The notes beneath the pieces were generated by a model, which worked only from the letters and a program-made list of their open reading frames with translations, searched no databases and was not told where the DNA came from. Below are positions 1-6,304 of a stretch of DNA of 9,279 bases, piece after piece. Source of the stretch: DASQUP01 sp035641235 (GTDB lineage: Bacteria; Actinomycetota; CADDZG01; WHSQ01); the NCBI GenBank assembly GCA_035641235.1, contig DASQUP010000040.1, positions 1-9,279 of the forward strand, read 5' to 3'. Made by a program: the position numbers and the translations under genes. How positions within the stretch are numbered: position 1 is the first letter of the stretch; every line of letters begins with the position of its first letter.

Positions 1-122
1 GGTGGATCCAACTCGTCCTCGATCTCCACCACGTCCTCCGGAGGGTGCAGCAACGCCGTCACCAAGCAGTCCTCACAGTGCTTCGAGCGGTACATCTCGC
101 ACTTCGTGCAGTCGATCAGCAT
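1..122 (-). CDS. Small four-cysteine (putative zinc-binding) protein, 5' part only
   Basis: Reading leftward from the ATG at 122, an open frame of 40 codons runs off the window edge without a stop. It is too short to be picked up as a complete ORF. The N-terminus carries C5-x2-C8 and C16-x2-C19, a CxxC-x7-CxxC arrangement that suggests a small metal (probably zinc) site, followed by an acidic stretch rich in Glu, Asp and Val. A strong Shine-Dalgarno (GAGGAGGG, 5 nt before the ATG) fixes the start. I recall small actinobacterial proteins of unknown function with a similar C-x-x-C...C-x-D-C-(V/L)-V-T beginning, so this is probably a conserved family, but I cannot name it. It lies 81 bp downstream of the NYN ribonuclease gene on the same strand; the hairpins between them leave open whether it is in the same operon. 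Seen: cysteines, RBS, open frame. Inferred: metal binding. Confidence 0.75.
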   Translation of the reverse strand, partial: MLIDCTKCEMYRSKHCEDCLVTALLHPPEDVVEIEDELDP

Positions 123-127
123 GTTGT

Positions 128-135
128 CCCTCCTC
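128..135 (-). promoter_or_regulatory. Ribosome binding site of the four-cysteine protein gene
   Basis: On the minus strand GAGGAGGG lies 5 nt before the ATG at 122. It is the same octamer, at the same spacing, as the one before the ridA-family gene at the other end of the window. It is the main evidence that the truncated left-edge frame is a real gene. Confidence 0.7.
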
Positions 136-152
136 GGGCTGGACCGTCGGCC

Positions 153-174
153 CACACCCTAGAGAGGGGGTGTG
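153..174 (-). promoter_or_regulatory. Hairpin in the leader of the four-cysteine gene
   Basis: CACACCC at 153-159 is complementary to GGGTGTG at 168-174, with an 8-nt spacer; a T-G wobble can add an eighth pair. It lies between the NYN gene stop and the strong RBS of the next gene on the minus strand. There is no T-run directly after it in either direction, so it is a poor classical terminator. It could act as a leader structure, an RNA-processing site or a T-less actinobacterial terminator. The symmetry is seen; the function is inferred. Confidence 0.35.
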
Positions 175-176
175 AC

Positions 177-202
177 AAGAAAAGCGCAGCCCGGCGCGCC
201 GG
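177..202 (-). terminator. Possible weak terminator of the NYN-gene operon
   Basis: Read on the minus strand just after the NYN gene stop (204-206), a 12-bp perfect GC palindrome (CCGGCGCGCCGG, 191-202) and a nearby GCGC...GCGC pairing are followed by TTTTCTT (183 down to 177). GC-rich symmetry followed by a T-run resembles a Rho-independent terminator. The best stem is only 4-5 bp, though, and the palindrome has no natural loop, so efficiency is doubtful. If it works, it separates the upstream four-gene unit from the four-cysteine gene. Confidence 0.3.
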
Positions 203-203
203 A

Positions 204-1472
204 TCAGCGGATCAGCGCCAGCAGCTGGTCGGACGTCGCAATCGTCCCCCCCAGAGCGGCCGCACGGTGCTGCAGGTCACGATCGTTGGTCACGACGATC
301 ACAGACCCGTCGGTGGCCTCCACCAGCGCAATGATGTGGTCGTCGGCACTCTCGGATGGCTTCGAGTACTCCACTGCAACCCCACCGTGCATCCGGCGCC
401 CGGCTCCGGGCATCACCTCCGAGCCATCGAAAACGATCACGGTCGACACTCCGCCGCGCGCCACGAGAGTGCGGACCTCGTCGATCAACCGCTCGCGCTG
501 CCGTTCGAGCGGCAGGTCGCCGTAGCCGCCCTCCGCCTTCGTCACGTTGTAGCCGTCGATGAGCAGTCGCACTCCGGGTGAGGCCATCCACTCGGCGAGC
601 GTCTGCGGGTCCTCCGGCATCCGGCCCTTGGGCACGGTCAGCGGAGAGCGCCGGCGTGGTCCCGGCCGGGGTTCCTCGGCGGCTTCCTCGTGGGGCTGCG
701 ACTGGAGGCGATTCACCTCCGAACGCAGACGAACCATCTCGGCCCGCAGCCGCCCGACCTCCGCCTCGAGTTCCGCGCTCAGCCGCCTCGCCCGACCCAG
801 TTCCTTCGACGCGTCGCGGAATCTTTTCCGGTCCGCGTCCGCCTGAGCCTCCGCCCTCTCGGCGGCACGCCCCGCCCTTCGTGCCGCTCGTTCGGCCGCG
901 GTCACCCTATTCTCGGCGTCGCGCACCGCCCGGCTCGCCTCCGCCCTGGCCGCGTCGAGCCCGGCCGCCGCCGCCTCCAATTGGGCACCCAGCTCCTCGA
1001 TCTTCCGAGCGTCCGCTTCCTCGCGGCGCTTCGAGGTTTCCTTTGTCCTCCGGGCTTCCGAGCGCGCCGCCCGTACCTTGTCGTGTTCACGGGCCAGCCG
1101 CGCCTCGAGCCGGCGCACTTCGGCATCCGGATCCGTGTCCTCAGTCCGGGCGTCCTCGGCCGGCCCAAGTTGCTCCCTCCACCCCTCTGGGCGTGCGGCA
1201 GCTAGGCGCAGGATCTCGACGTCGCCCTTGTTGAGCGGGACCTGACCATCGTCGAGCCATTCGAGAAGGGAGGCGCGCAGATCCTCGTCCTCCAAGGCCA
1301 CGAGCAAGGCGTTCCGGTGACGGAGCAGGGTCTGCGGCCGGAACGAGCGGAGCCTCCGTAGCGGAGGGGTGAGCTTCTGCGTCTGCGCCACCCGGATGAA
1401 GGCGCCAAGACTGCGCACCAGCGAGGCCACTACCTCGTCGGAATACGCCGCCTCCAGGTCCCGCCGCGCCAC
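204..1472 (-). CDS. Coiled-coil protein with C-terminal YacP-type NYN (PIN-like) ribonuclease domain
   Basis: A 422-aa protein in three parts. Residues 1-100 are a predicted helical domain I do not recognise. Residues about 115-258 are a long charged coiled coil rich in Ala, Arg and Glu. After a proline-rich linker, residues about 300-422 form an NYN domain of the YacP/Rae1 type (PF05991). The acidic PIN-like signatures are present: DGYN (306-309), FDGSE (348-352), SADDHI (375-380) and TNDRDL (395-400). In this family the aspartates bind metal for RNA cleavage; Bacillus subtilis Rae1/YacP is a ribosome-associated mRNA endonuclease, but it lacks the long N-terminal extension seen here. The start is GTG, 2 nt after the upstream racemase stop, with no evident Shine-Dalgarno, so translation is probably coupled to that gene. 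The expected role is cytoplasmic RNA processing or decay, perhaps scaffolded through the coil. Domain assignment is strong; target and partner are unknown. Confidence 0.88.
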   Translation of the reverse strand: MARRDLEAAYSDEVVASLVRSLGAFIRVAQTQKLTPPLRRLRSFRPQTLLRHRNALLVALEDEDLRASLLEWLDDGQVPLNKGDVEILRLAAARPEGWREQLGPAEDARTEDTDPDAEVRRLEARLAREHDKVRAARSEARRTKETSKRREEADARKIEELGAQLEAAAAGLDAARAEASRAVRDAENRVTAAERAARRAGRAAERAEAQADADRKRFRDASKELGRARRLSAELEAEVGRLRAEMVRLRSEVNRLQSQPHEEAAEEPRPGPRRRSPLTVPKGRMPEDPQTLAEWMASPGVRLLIDGYNVTKAEGGYGDLPLERQRERLIDEVRTLVARGGVSTVIVFDGSEVMPGAGRRMHGGVAVEYSKPSESADDHIIALVEATDGSVIVVTNDRDLQHRAAALGGTIATSDQLLALIR

Positions 1473-1474
1473 GC

Positions 1475-2656
1475 TCAGACCACGCCGGTGGCCCTGAGGG
1501 CCTCGACATCCGCTGTAGTGAGACCGATCTCTGTCAGCACCTCGGCGGTGTGTTCGCCGAGGTCCGGTGGGGGCAGCCGGTTGGCGTCGGCAGGAGCGTC
1601 GGTCAGGCGGACCGCAGTGGCCACACCCTTTGCAGAGCCGCCACCCGACACCTTGTGTTCGACCACGAGTTCCCGCGCCAGGATCGGATCGTGGGTGAGC
1701 GCCTCACCGAGCTCGTTCACCGGGCCGACGCACACGTCTGCTCCGGCAAAGAACGACAGCCACTCGGCGCGTCGCTTTGTTACGAAGATGCCCTCGAGTT
1801 CAGCAATGACTTCATCTCGTCTTGCGCCCGTCGCAAAAGCATCGCCGGCAAGATCGCTCCGTCCGAGTGCATCGCATAGCCGTGACCAGAACTGCGGTTC
1901 CAACGCGCCGACGGTGATGTATCCGTCGGCGGCCGGATACACGCGATAGCAGGGCCACCCCCCGGTAAGCGGCGCGCCTCCTCGCTCCGCCGACACCCCT
2001 GCGCCGAGGTAGGCAGCGGCGTGAATGGTCAGCCACGAGACGACTCCGTCGGTCATCGAAACGTCACAGAAGTCGCCCGACGCGGTCTCGGCGCGCCGGT
2101 GGAGCGCGGCGAGGATGGCGATCACTGCGCTCATCCCACCGCCGCCGAGATCCCCGATCTGCAGTCCCGGCAGAACGGGAGGACCATCGGGAGTGCCCGT
2201 CATCGCCAGCGCGCCGGCATAGCCGATGTAGTTGATGTCGTGACCTGCGACGTCTGCGAGCGGACCGTCTTGTCCGTAGCCGGTGATCGCACAGTAGACG
2301 AGCCGAGGATTGGCCTCCCGGCATGCCGTCCATCCGACCTCAAGCCGATCCATCACCCCGGGCCGGAATGACTCGACGAGAACGTCGAAGGACTGAACGA
2401 GTTGGAGGAACACGTCACGACCTGCCGGCTCCTTCAGGTTCAGCGTCACGGACCTCTTGTTCCGGTTCAGCGCGACATGACCCGTCGATACATTTCCGAC
2501 CATGGGTGGCATCCACCGGATGTAGTCGCCGCTGTCGGGCTCCTCGACCTTGACGACGTCTGCACCAAGATCGGCAAGCATCAACGTTGCGAAGCCGCCG
2601 GGAAGTAGACGACTGAGATCGAGGACGCGGACGCCGTCAAGCGGCCCCGAGCTCAT
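1475..2656 (-). CDS. CaiB/BaiF-family enzyme, alpha-methylacyl-CoA racemase-like
   Basis: A 393-aa type III CoA-transferase-fold protein. It resembles mycobacterial alpha-methylacyl-CoA racemase (MCR) more than true CoA transferases. The three residues used by MCR are recognisable: H139 in AGHDINY, D169 in GDLGGGG and E253 in ALEPQFW; other family blocks include ESFRPGV (95-101) and TGYGQDGP (125-132). MCR-type enzymes interconvert (2R)- and (2S)-methylacyl-CoA esters so that branched fatty acids and sterol side chains can enter beta-oxidation. The frame is open upstream to 2704, but I start it at the ATG at 2656: this gives the family N-terminus (LDGVRVLDLSRLLPG), has a GGAG upstream, and forms an ATGA overlap with the zinc-ribbon gene. 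The NYN gene follows after 2 nt. Neighbours give no lipid-pathway context, so the substrate is open. A CoA transferase acting on another acyl-CoA is the alternative. Confidence 0.88.
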   Translation of the reverse strand: MSSGPLDGVRVLDLSRLLPGGFATLMLADLGADVVKVEEPDSGDYIRWMPPMVGNVSTGHVALNRNKRSVTLNLKEPAGRDVFLQLVQSFDVLVESFRPGVMDRLEVGWTACREANPRLVYCAITGYGQDGPLADVAGHDINYIGYAGALAMTGTPDGPPVLPGLQIGDLGGGGMSAVIAILAALHRRAETASGDFCDVSMTDGVVSWLTIHAAAYLGAGVSAERGGAPLTGGWPCYRVYPAADGYITVGALEPQFWSRLCDALGRSDLAGDAFATGARRDEVIAELEGIFVTKRRAEWLSFFAGADVCVGPVNELGEALTHDPILARELVVEHKVSGGGSAKGVATAVRLTDAPADANRLPPPDLGEHTAEVLTEIGLTTADVEALRATGVV

Positions 2657-2856
2657 GGCGGAGACTCCATCACGGCGACGTTCTCCGATCCACACCACCG
2701 GCACGAGACGCTTTCGACTTTGCGCTCGAGGATCTCCTCCTCGTCGATTGTGAGTTCACCGCCGAGCGTGAAGTGGTGAAACGCCCGAACCCGCTTGCTC
2801 TCGACAACGTCAAAGCGCGTTTTGTTGCCGCACGCCTCGCAGCGATAAGCAGCCAT
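2653..2856 (-). CDS. Small zinc-ribbon protein of unknown function
   Basis: A 67-aa protein with C6-x2-C9 near the N-terminus and C52-x2-C55 near the C-terminus (CEACG and CRWCG), the layout of a two-knuckle zinc ribbon whose middle is about 40 residues of charged beta-like and helical sequence. Its ATG at 2856 shares its A with the TAA of the phosphatase gene (TAATG) and has GGGAG 4-5 nt upstream. Its TGA overlaps the racemase ATG (ATGA), so it is wedged without spacing between two longer genes, good evidence that it is real. Small zinc ribbons may bind nucleic acid or protein, or chaperone CoA-type enzymes (for example DUF35/OB partners of thiolases), but I see no OB domain here and assign no function. 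Metal binding is inferred from the cysteines. Confidence 0.82.
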   Translation of the reverse strand: MAAYRCEACGNKTRFDVVESKRVRAFHHFTLGGELTIDEEEILERKVESVSCRWCGSENVAVMESPP

Positions 2857-4625
2857 TACTCTCCCGTGGGATCGCGCAATACCACGAGCACGGCCGTGTC
2901 GTCGGCGACGTGGCCGAAGCGGCGCGCCTCCTCGAAGAGCGCCCGAGCGAGGCCCGCCGCACCACGTCCCGGGGCAAGCCGGGCCACCGCTCTGCGGGTG
3001 CGTTCGACTCCGAACAGGTCATCCTCGTGACGGGTCTCGATGAGTCCGTCCGTGTAAGCGACGAGCGCGTCGAGCGGATTGAGTTCGATCCGGACCTGAT
3101 CGAACTGGATGTCGGGGAACGCTCCCAGAATGCTCCCCGAAAGGGGGATTTGCTCCACCTCGCCTGTGCGGCTGTGAAAGACGAGAGGGGGCGGATGCCC
3201 ACCCAGAGCGATCTGACAGGTACTCGTCGTCGAGTCGAGAACGGCGTAGATAGCGGTCGCAAAGCGATCCTCCGTGAACCCCTTGGTGAGTGCGTTGTTC
3301 AGGTGAAACAGGACAGAGGAGGGAGCCTGATTCCGGGACGCAAAGGCCCGTAGGACGTACTTGACTTGAGCCGTCTGGGCCGCGGCCTCGGCTCCTTTAC
3401 CTGAAACGTCCCCGACTACGATTCCGAAGGAGCCTTCTCCCAGATCGAAGACGTCGTAGAAATCGCCGCCGATGTCGACCTCGTCGCTCGCGGGCTCGAA
3501 GACGGTTCCGACCTGATAGCCGGGAAGGAGCGGCATGTCGATTGTGAGGAGTCCTTCCTGCAGACTTCTCGCCACTCGTCGTTGCCGTGCCATCCGCTGC
3601 GCCTTGTCGATGGCCATAGCCGATTGGGCTGCGAGGACGCGCAGGGCCTCCGTCTCTTCCGCGCTTAAGGTCAGCGATCGGTTGAAGAACACCGCCACCG
3701 CCCCATGAATAAGAGCGTTGGGGCCGATGATCGGGGTAGCCACGACTGCAACCGGCGTCGTCTTGTCAATCGGGAGTTCGGTACCGCTCGATGACAGCAG
3801 CACCGTTTCCCCCTCATGGAGACCACTCCACGGCTCGGCCGAGGCATCGATCCGTGCGTAGAGCTCGGGAGCAGGAGTAACCCCGTGGGTAGCCGCAGCG
3901 ACGAGCTGGCTCGTTGCGGTCTCCATGAGATACAGCGCGGCACCGTCGCCCGATAGGAGCTCCGAGGCACCCTCCGCGGTCTCTCTTGCAACACCTTCCA
4001 ACGAGATCCGGCCGCCGATGCGGAGGCCGAAATTGCGCAGCCCCTCCAGCAGGGTGAAGCGCCGAGCATTGACGAGTGCCACCGAGAGTTGGCGGACGAT
4101 CCCCTGAGCAAGTGATTCATCTTTTGAAGTGAACCGCCGAGGTCTGTCGAACTCGACCTTCAATCCGCCGAACACCTCACCCAGTGGGAACAGGGGGATC
4201 GCGGCGATGGATTTGATCCCCCGCGCGGATGCCTCCAGAGGCTCAATTTTTGACTCGCTTGCCGTGTCCTCGACGAAGATGGGCCGGCGCTCGTCGAGCG
4301 CCTGCCGGAGGACGTGGAGAGAATCCGGGTCCTCGGCGAAGCTCTTCACTTCACGGAGTTCCTCATCCGTGTACCCGTAGTGCGCGTTAACGATCATGCT
4401 GCCCCGGTCGAGGGTTGCAGCGAAGCAGCGGTCGGCCCCCAAAAGCTCGGGCACGATGCGCACGGCCGTCTGCAGTGTCTCCTTCCAAGATCGGAACTCG
4501 GCCAGGGTGGAGGACAAACCCAGCAACACGTGCGCCACCTCCGCGTCCTCGCGCAAAGCCGCGAGCGTTTGCTCCAGCTCCTCGAGGCTCGGCTTTTCCC
4601 GGTCACGGGAGATATCGCGCACCAT
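2856..4625 (-). CDS. Two-GAF-domain SpoIIE/RsbU-type PP2C serine phosphatase
   Basis: A 589-aa soluble protein with no membrane segment. A short N-terminal helical region (about 10-40) precedes GAF-like domain 1 (about 45-190), GAF-like domain 2 (about 195-345), a linker helix (about 346-365) and a SpoIIE-type PP2C phosphatase domain (about 370-587). The phosphatase motifs are intact: DIGGDFYD (384-391), GDVSGKG (405-411), GGHPPPL (475-481), YTDGLIE (524-530) and DDTAVLVV (575-582), giving the metal-binding aspartates D388, D406, D526 and D575/D576. Enzymes of this class usually dephosphorylate anti-anti-sigma (STAS) proteins in partner-switching pathways, with the GAF domains sensing a ligand or redox/light signal. 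No HATPase anti-sigma kinase, STAS protein or sigma factor lies in the window, so the substrate must be elsewhere. The ATG at 4625 is the furthest upstream start (in-frame TAG at 4635-4637). It is the first gene of the leftward operon and is divergent from the repair nuclease. Confidence 0.93.
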   Translation of the reverse strand: MVRDISRDREKPSLEELEQTLAALREDAEVAHVLLGLSSTLAEFRSWKETLQTAVRIVPELLGADRCFAATLDRGSMIVNAHYGYTDEELREVKSFAEDPDSLHVLRQALDERRPIFVEDTASESKIEPLEASARGIKSIAAIPLFPLGEVFGGLKVEFDRPRRFTSKDESLAQGIVRQLSVALVNARRFTLLEGLRNFGLRIGGRISLEGVARETAEGASELLSGDGAALYLMETATSQLVAAATHGVTPAPELYARIDASAEPWSGLHEGETVLLSSSGTELPIDKTTPVAVVATPIIGPNALIHGAVAVFFNRSLTLSAEETEALRVLAAQSAMAIDKAQRMARQRRVARSLQEGLLTIDMPLLPGYQVGTVFEPASDEVDIGGDFYDVFDLGEGSFGIVVGDVSGKGAEAAAQTAQVKYVLRAFASRNQAPSSVLFHLNNALTKGFTEDRFATAIYAVLDSTTSTCQIALGGHPPPLVFHSRTGEVEQIPLSGSILGAFPDIQFDQVRIELNPLDALVAYTDGLIETRHEDDLFGVERTRRAVARLAPGRGAAGLARALFEEARRFGHVADDTAVLVVLRDPTGE

Positions 4626-4631
4626 TTCCGC

Positions 4632-4637
4632 ACTCTA
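4632..4637 (-). promoter_or_regulatory. Candidate -10 element of the leftward operon
   Basis: On the minus strand TAGAGT fits the actinobacterial TAnnnT -10 consensus and ends 6 nt before the ATG of the phosphatase gene. This is the spacing expected of a leaderless transcript, and no good Shine-Dalgarno is visible. No convincing -35 hexamer is found at the right distance, so the call rests on the -10 and spacing alone. Confidence 0.35.
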
Positions 4638-4656
4638 TCGGGGTTGCAGGGGGTCC

Positions 4657-4686
4657 TTGCATTGGCGAACATATGTTCGATAGCGT
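4657..4686 (+). promoter_or_regulatory. Candidate promoter of the exonuclease/GIY-YIG gene
   Basis: TTGCAT (4657-4662) and TAGCGT (4681-4686, fitting TAnnnT) are separated by 18 bp. A start site about 7 nt past the -10 would fall at about 4693-4696, at or just before the GTG start, so the mRNA may be leaderless, which would explain the missing Shine-Dalgarno. The spacer contains the LexA-type palindrome, so repressor binding would cover the polymerase site. Confidence 0.55.
4666..4679. promoter_or_regulatory. LexA (SOS) operator, perfect palindrome
   Basis: CGAACATATGTTCG is a perfect 14-bp palindrome. It matches the Bacillus/actinobacterial SOS box (CGAAC-N4-GTTCG); with flanks it agrees at 15 of 16 positions with the mycobacterial form TCGAAC-N4-GTTCGA. 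It lies wholly inside the -35/-10 spacer of the rightward DNA-repair gene and 16 bp before its GTG, a classic repressor position. It is also about 40 bp upstream of the divergent phosphatase ATG, so an effect on that operon is possible. The sequence match is seen; LexA binding is inferred from established consensus and the repair function of the gene. Confidence 0.82.
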
Positions 4687-4695
4687 GCTGGGATC

Positions 4696-6300
4696 GTGTA
4701 CGCACAGCGCTCGTTCGAGGACCTCGGCACTCCGTTGGCGGGAGTGACGTTCTGCGTCGTCGACCTCGAAACCACCGGCGGGTCGTCCGAGGACACGATC
4801 ACCGAAATCGGCGCCATCAAGCTCCGCCGCGGTGAGACCCTCGGCACGTTCCAGACCCTCGTGAACCCCGGCCGGCCTGTCCCGGCGTTCATCCGGCTGC
4901 TAACCGGCATCAACGACGGGATGCTCGTCGAGGCGCCCGGTATCGAGTCGGTCCTCCCGTCGTTCCTCGAGTTTGTCGGCGGCACGGTGATAGTTGCTCA
5001 CAACGCACGATTCGACGTGTCGTTCCTGAACGCCGCGCTCGTCTCCGCGTCCTATCCGCCGCTCGGCAATCGTGTAGTGGACACCGCAGGACTGGCCCGC
5101 AAGATCCTCTCGGGAGAGGTACCGAACAACAAGCTCGCTACACTGGCGAGCTATCTCCGTTGTGCACACCGTCCGTGCCACCGCGCCTTCGCAGATGTCC
5201 TCGCGACCGCGGACGTGCTCCACAATCTGATCGAGCGTGTTGCCGGGTTCGGCGTCACGACACTCGAGGAATTGCTTGCGATCTCGTCGACCCGCATGGA
5301 CGGGACGTTCTCGAAGATCGAGATGACACACGACCTGCCGCGGCGACCCGGCATCTACCGATTCGTGGGCGCGACCGGCAAGACGCTGTACGTCGGGAAG
5401 GCCACGGACGTGCGGGCGCGCGTGCGTTCGTACTTCTACGGCGATCCCCGAAGCCGGATCCGCGATCTGCTGCGTGAGGCACAGGACGTGATGGCCGAAC
5501 CCCACGCGAGCCTCCTCGAAGCAGAGGTTGCGGAGGCGCGCGCCATCGCGCGCGAGGCGCCTCCGTACAACCGATCGGGCCGGAGGCGCAGCAACTGGTA
5601 CCTCAAGGCATCGTTGCGAACGCGCGTCCCCAAGCTTTCGCCGGCGCGCTCCCCTAAGGACGACGGCGCCATCTATTTCGGACCTTTCAACTCGCTGCGC
5701 GTCGTGCGTGCCCTGCTCGACGCGCTCCGAGATGCAGTTCCGCTCCACCGATGCAGCGATCCGGCGAGGTGTGTCAGTTGCCCTTTCGCCGACCTCGGAC
5801 GCTGTCCGGGGAACGATAGCGATCTCCACCGATCGACCGTGCGGACCGCGGTTGCCGGCATCGTCTGCGATCCCTCAGGCCTGTTCCTGGCCCTCGAGCG
5901 ACGGATGAGAACCCTCGCGGAGGCCCATCGCTTCGAGGAGGCTGCCGAAGTGCGGGAACGGGGGGCGCTGCTGGCCCGCGCTGCGTTGCGGTTTGCCGAG
6001 ACCACCGCCCTCCTCGATGCGAAGGAGTTCGTCATCGCGCACGAAGGTCGCGCGTACCTGATCCGGGAAGGACAGCTGGCCGCCGCGGGCACGGCCGAGG
6101 GCGACGTCGTCGCGCGCCTCAGGGCGGCCGCGCGCTGGAATCCCGTCAGAGGGTTCTGGGCTCCCGAGATCCTTGCCGAGGCAAGGGTGATCCTTTCGTG
6201 GATCCGCCGCAATGCCTCGGCACTGCGCCTCGTCCATATGAGAGGTACGTGGGCACTGCCGGTCGCCGGGCGACCGTGCGAGCGGTTCCACGCCAGATGA
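4696..6300 (+). CDS. DEDDh 3'-5' exonuclease fused to UvrC/Cho-like GIY-YIG nuclease
   Basis: A 534-aa two-nuclease protein. Residues about 15-185 form a DnaQ/epsilon-like DEDDh exonuclease with D23 and E25 (DLETTG), D107 (AHNARFDVSFL), H162 and D167 (HRAFAD). Residues about 212-295 form a GIY-YIG domain like that of UvrC/Cho: GIY (219-221), YVGK (232-235), R240 and catalytic-type E280, ending in PPYN. A cysteine cluster follows (C353, C359, C362, C370), then a UVR-like helix pair (about 398-429, FEEAAEVRER), which in UvrC contacts UvrB. The C-terminal about 100 residues end in a WIRR/LVHM-like block; the UvrC RNase H-like 5' incision and HhH domains are absent. This is the architecture of mycobacterial Rv2191. 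Expected role: 3'-side incision in nucleotide excision repair, as for SOS-induced E. coli Cho, plus end trimming. The GTG at 4696 retains the family's SFEDLGTPL leader; V17 (4744) is a less likely start. Confidence 0.93.
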   Translation: MYAQRSFEDLGTPLAGVTFCVVDLETTGGSSEDTITEIGAIKLRRGETLGTFQTLVNPGRPVPAFIRLLTGINDGMLVEAPGIESVLPSFLEFVGGTVIVAHNARFDVSFLNAALVSASYPPLGNRVVDTAGLARKILSGEVPNNKLATLASYLRCAHRPCHRAFADVLATADVLHNLIERVAGFGVTTLEELLAISSTRMDGTFSKIEMTHDLPRRPGIYRFVGATGKTLYVGKATDVRARVRSYFYGDPRSRIRDLLREAQDVMAEPHASLLEAEVAEARAIAREAPPYNRSGRRRSNWYLKASLRTRVPKLSPARSPKDDGAIYFGPFNSLRVVRALLDALRDAVPLHRCSDPARCVSCPFADLGRCPGNDSDLHRSTVRTAVAGIVCDPSGLFLALERRMRTLAEAHRFEEAAEVRERGALLARAALRFAETTALLDAKEFVIAHEGRAYLIREGQLAAAGTAEGDVVARLRAAARWNPVRGFWAPEILAEARVILSWIRRNASALRLVHMRGTWALPVAGRPCERFHAR

Positions 6301-6304
6301 TGCG

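Noticed and set aside
201..217. Short direct repeat (ggatcagc twice) at the NYN gene end
   Set aside because: Two adjacent copies partly coding the last residues and stop codon; too short to support a repeat element.
578..1234. Plus-strand open frame rich in Pro, Arg and Ser opposite the NYN gene
   Set aside because: Low-complexity mirror of the Ala/Arg/Glu coiled-coil codons on the other strand; no RBS and no domain.
2657..2704. 16-codon N-terminal extension of the racemase gene
   Set aside because: It would lie inside the zinc-ribbon gene and adds residues not typical of the family; the ATG at 2656 has an ATGA overlap and a GGAG upstream.
2856..4625. SpoIIE-type phosphatase as part of a sporulation or complete partner-switch locus
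   Set aside because: No STAS, HATPase anti-sigma kinase, sigma factor or sporulation gene lies in the window; the phosphatase alone does not define such a system.
4900..5829. Minus-strand open frame (309 codons) opposite the exonuclease/GIY-YIG gene
   Set aside because: Antisense shadow of a gene whose catalytic motifs are all intact; no domain features in its translation.
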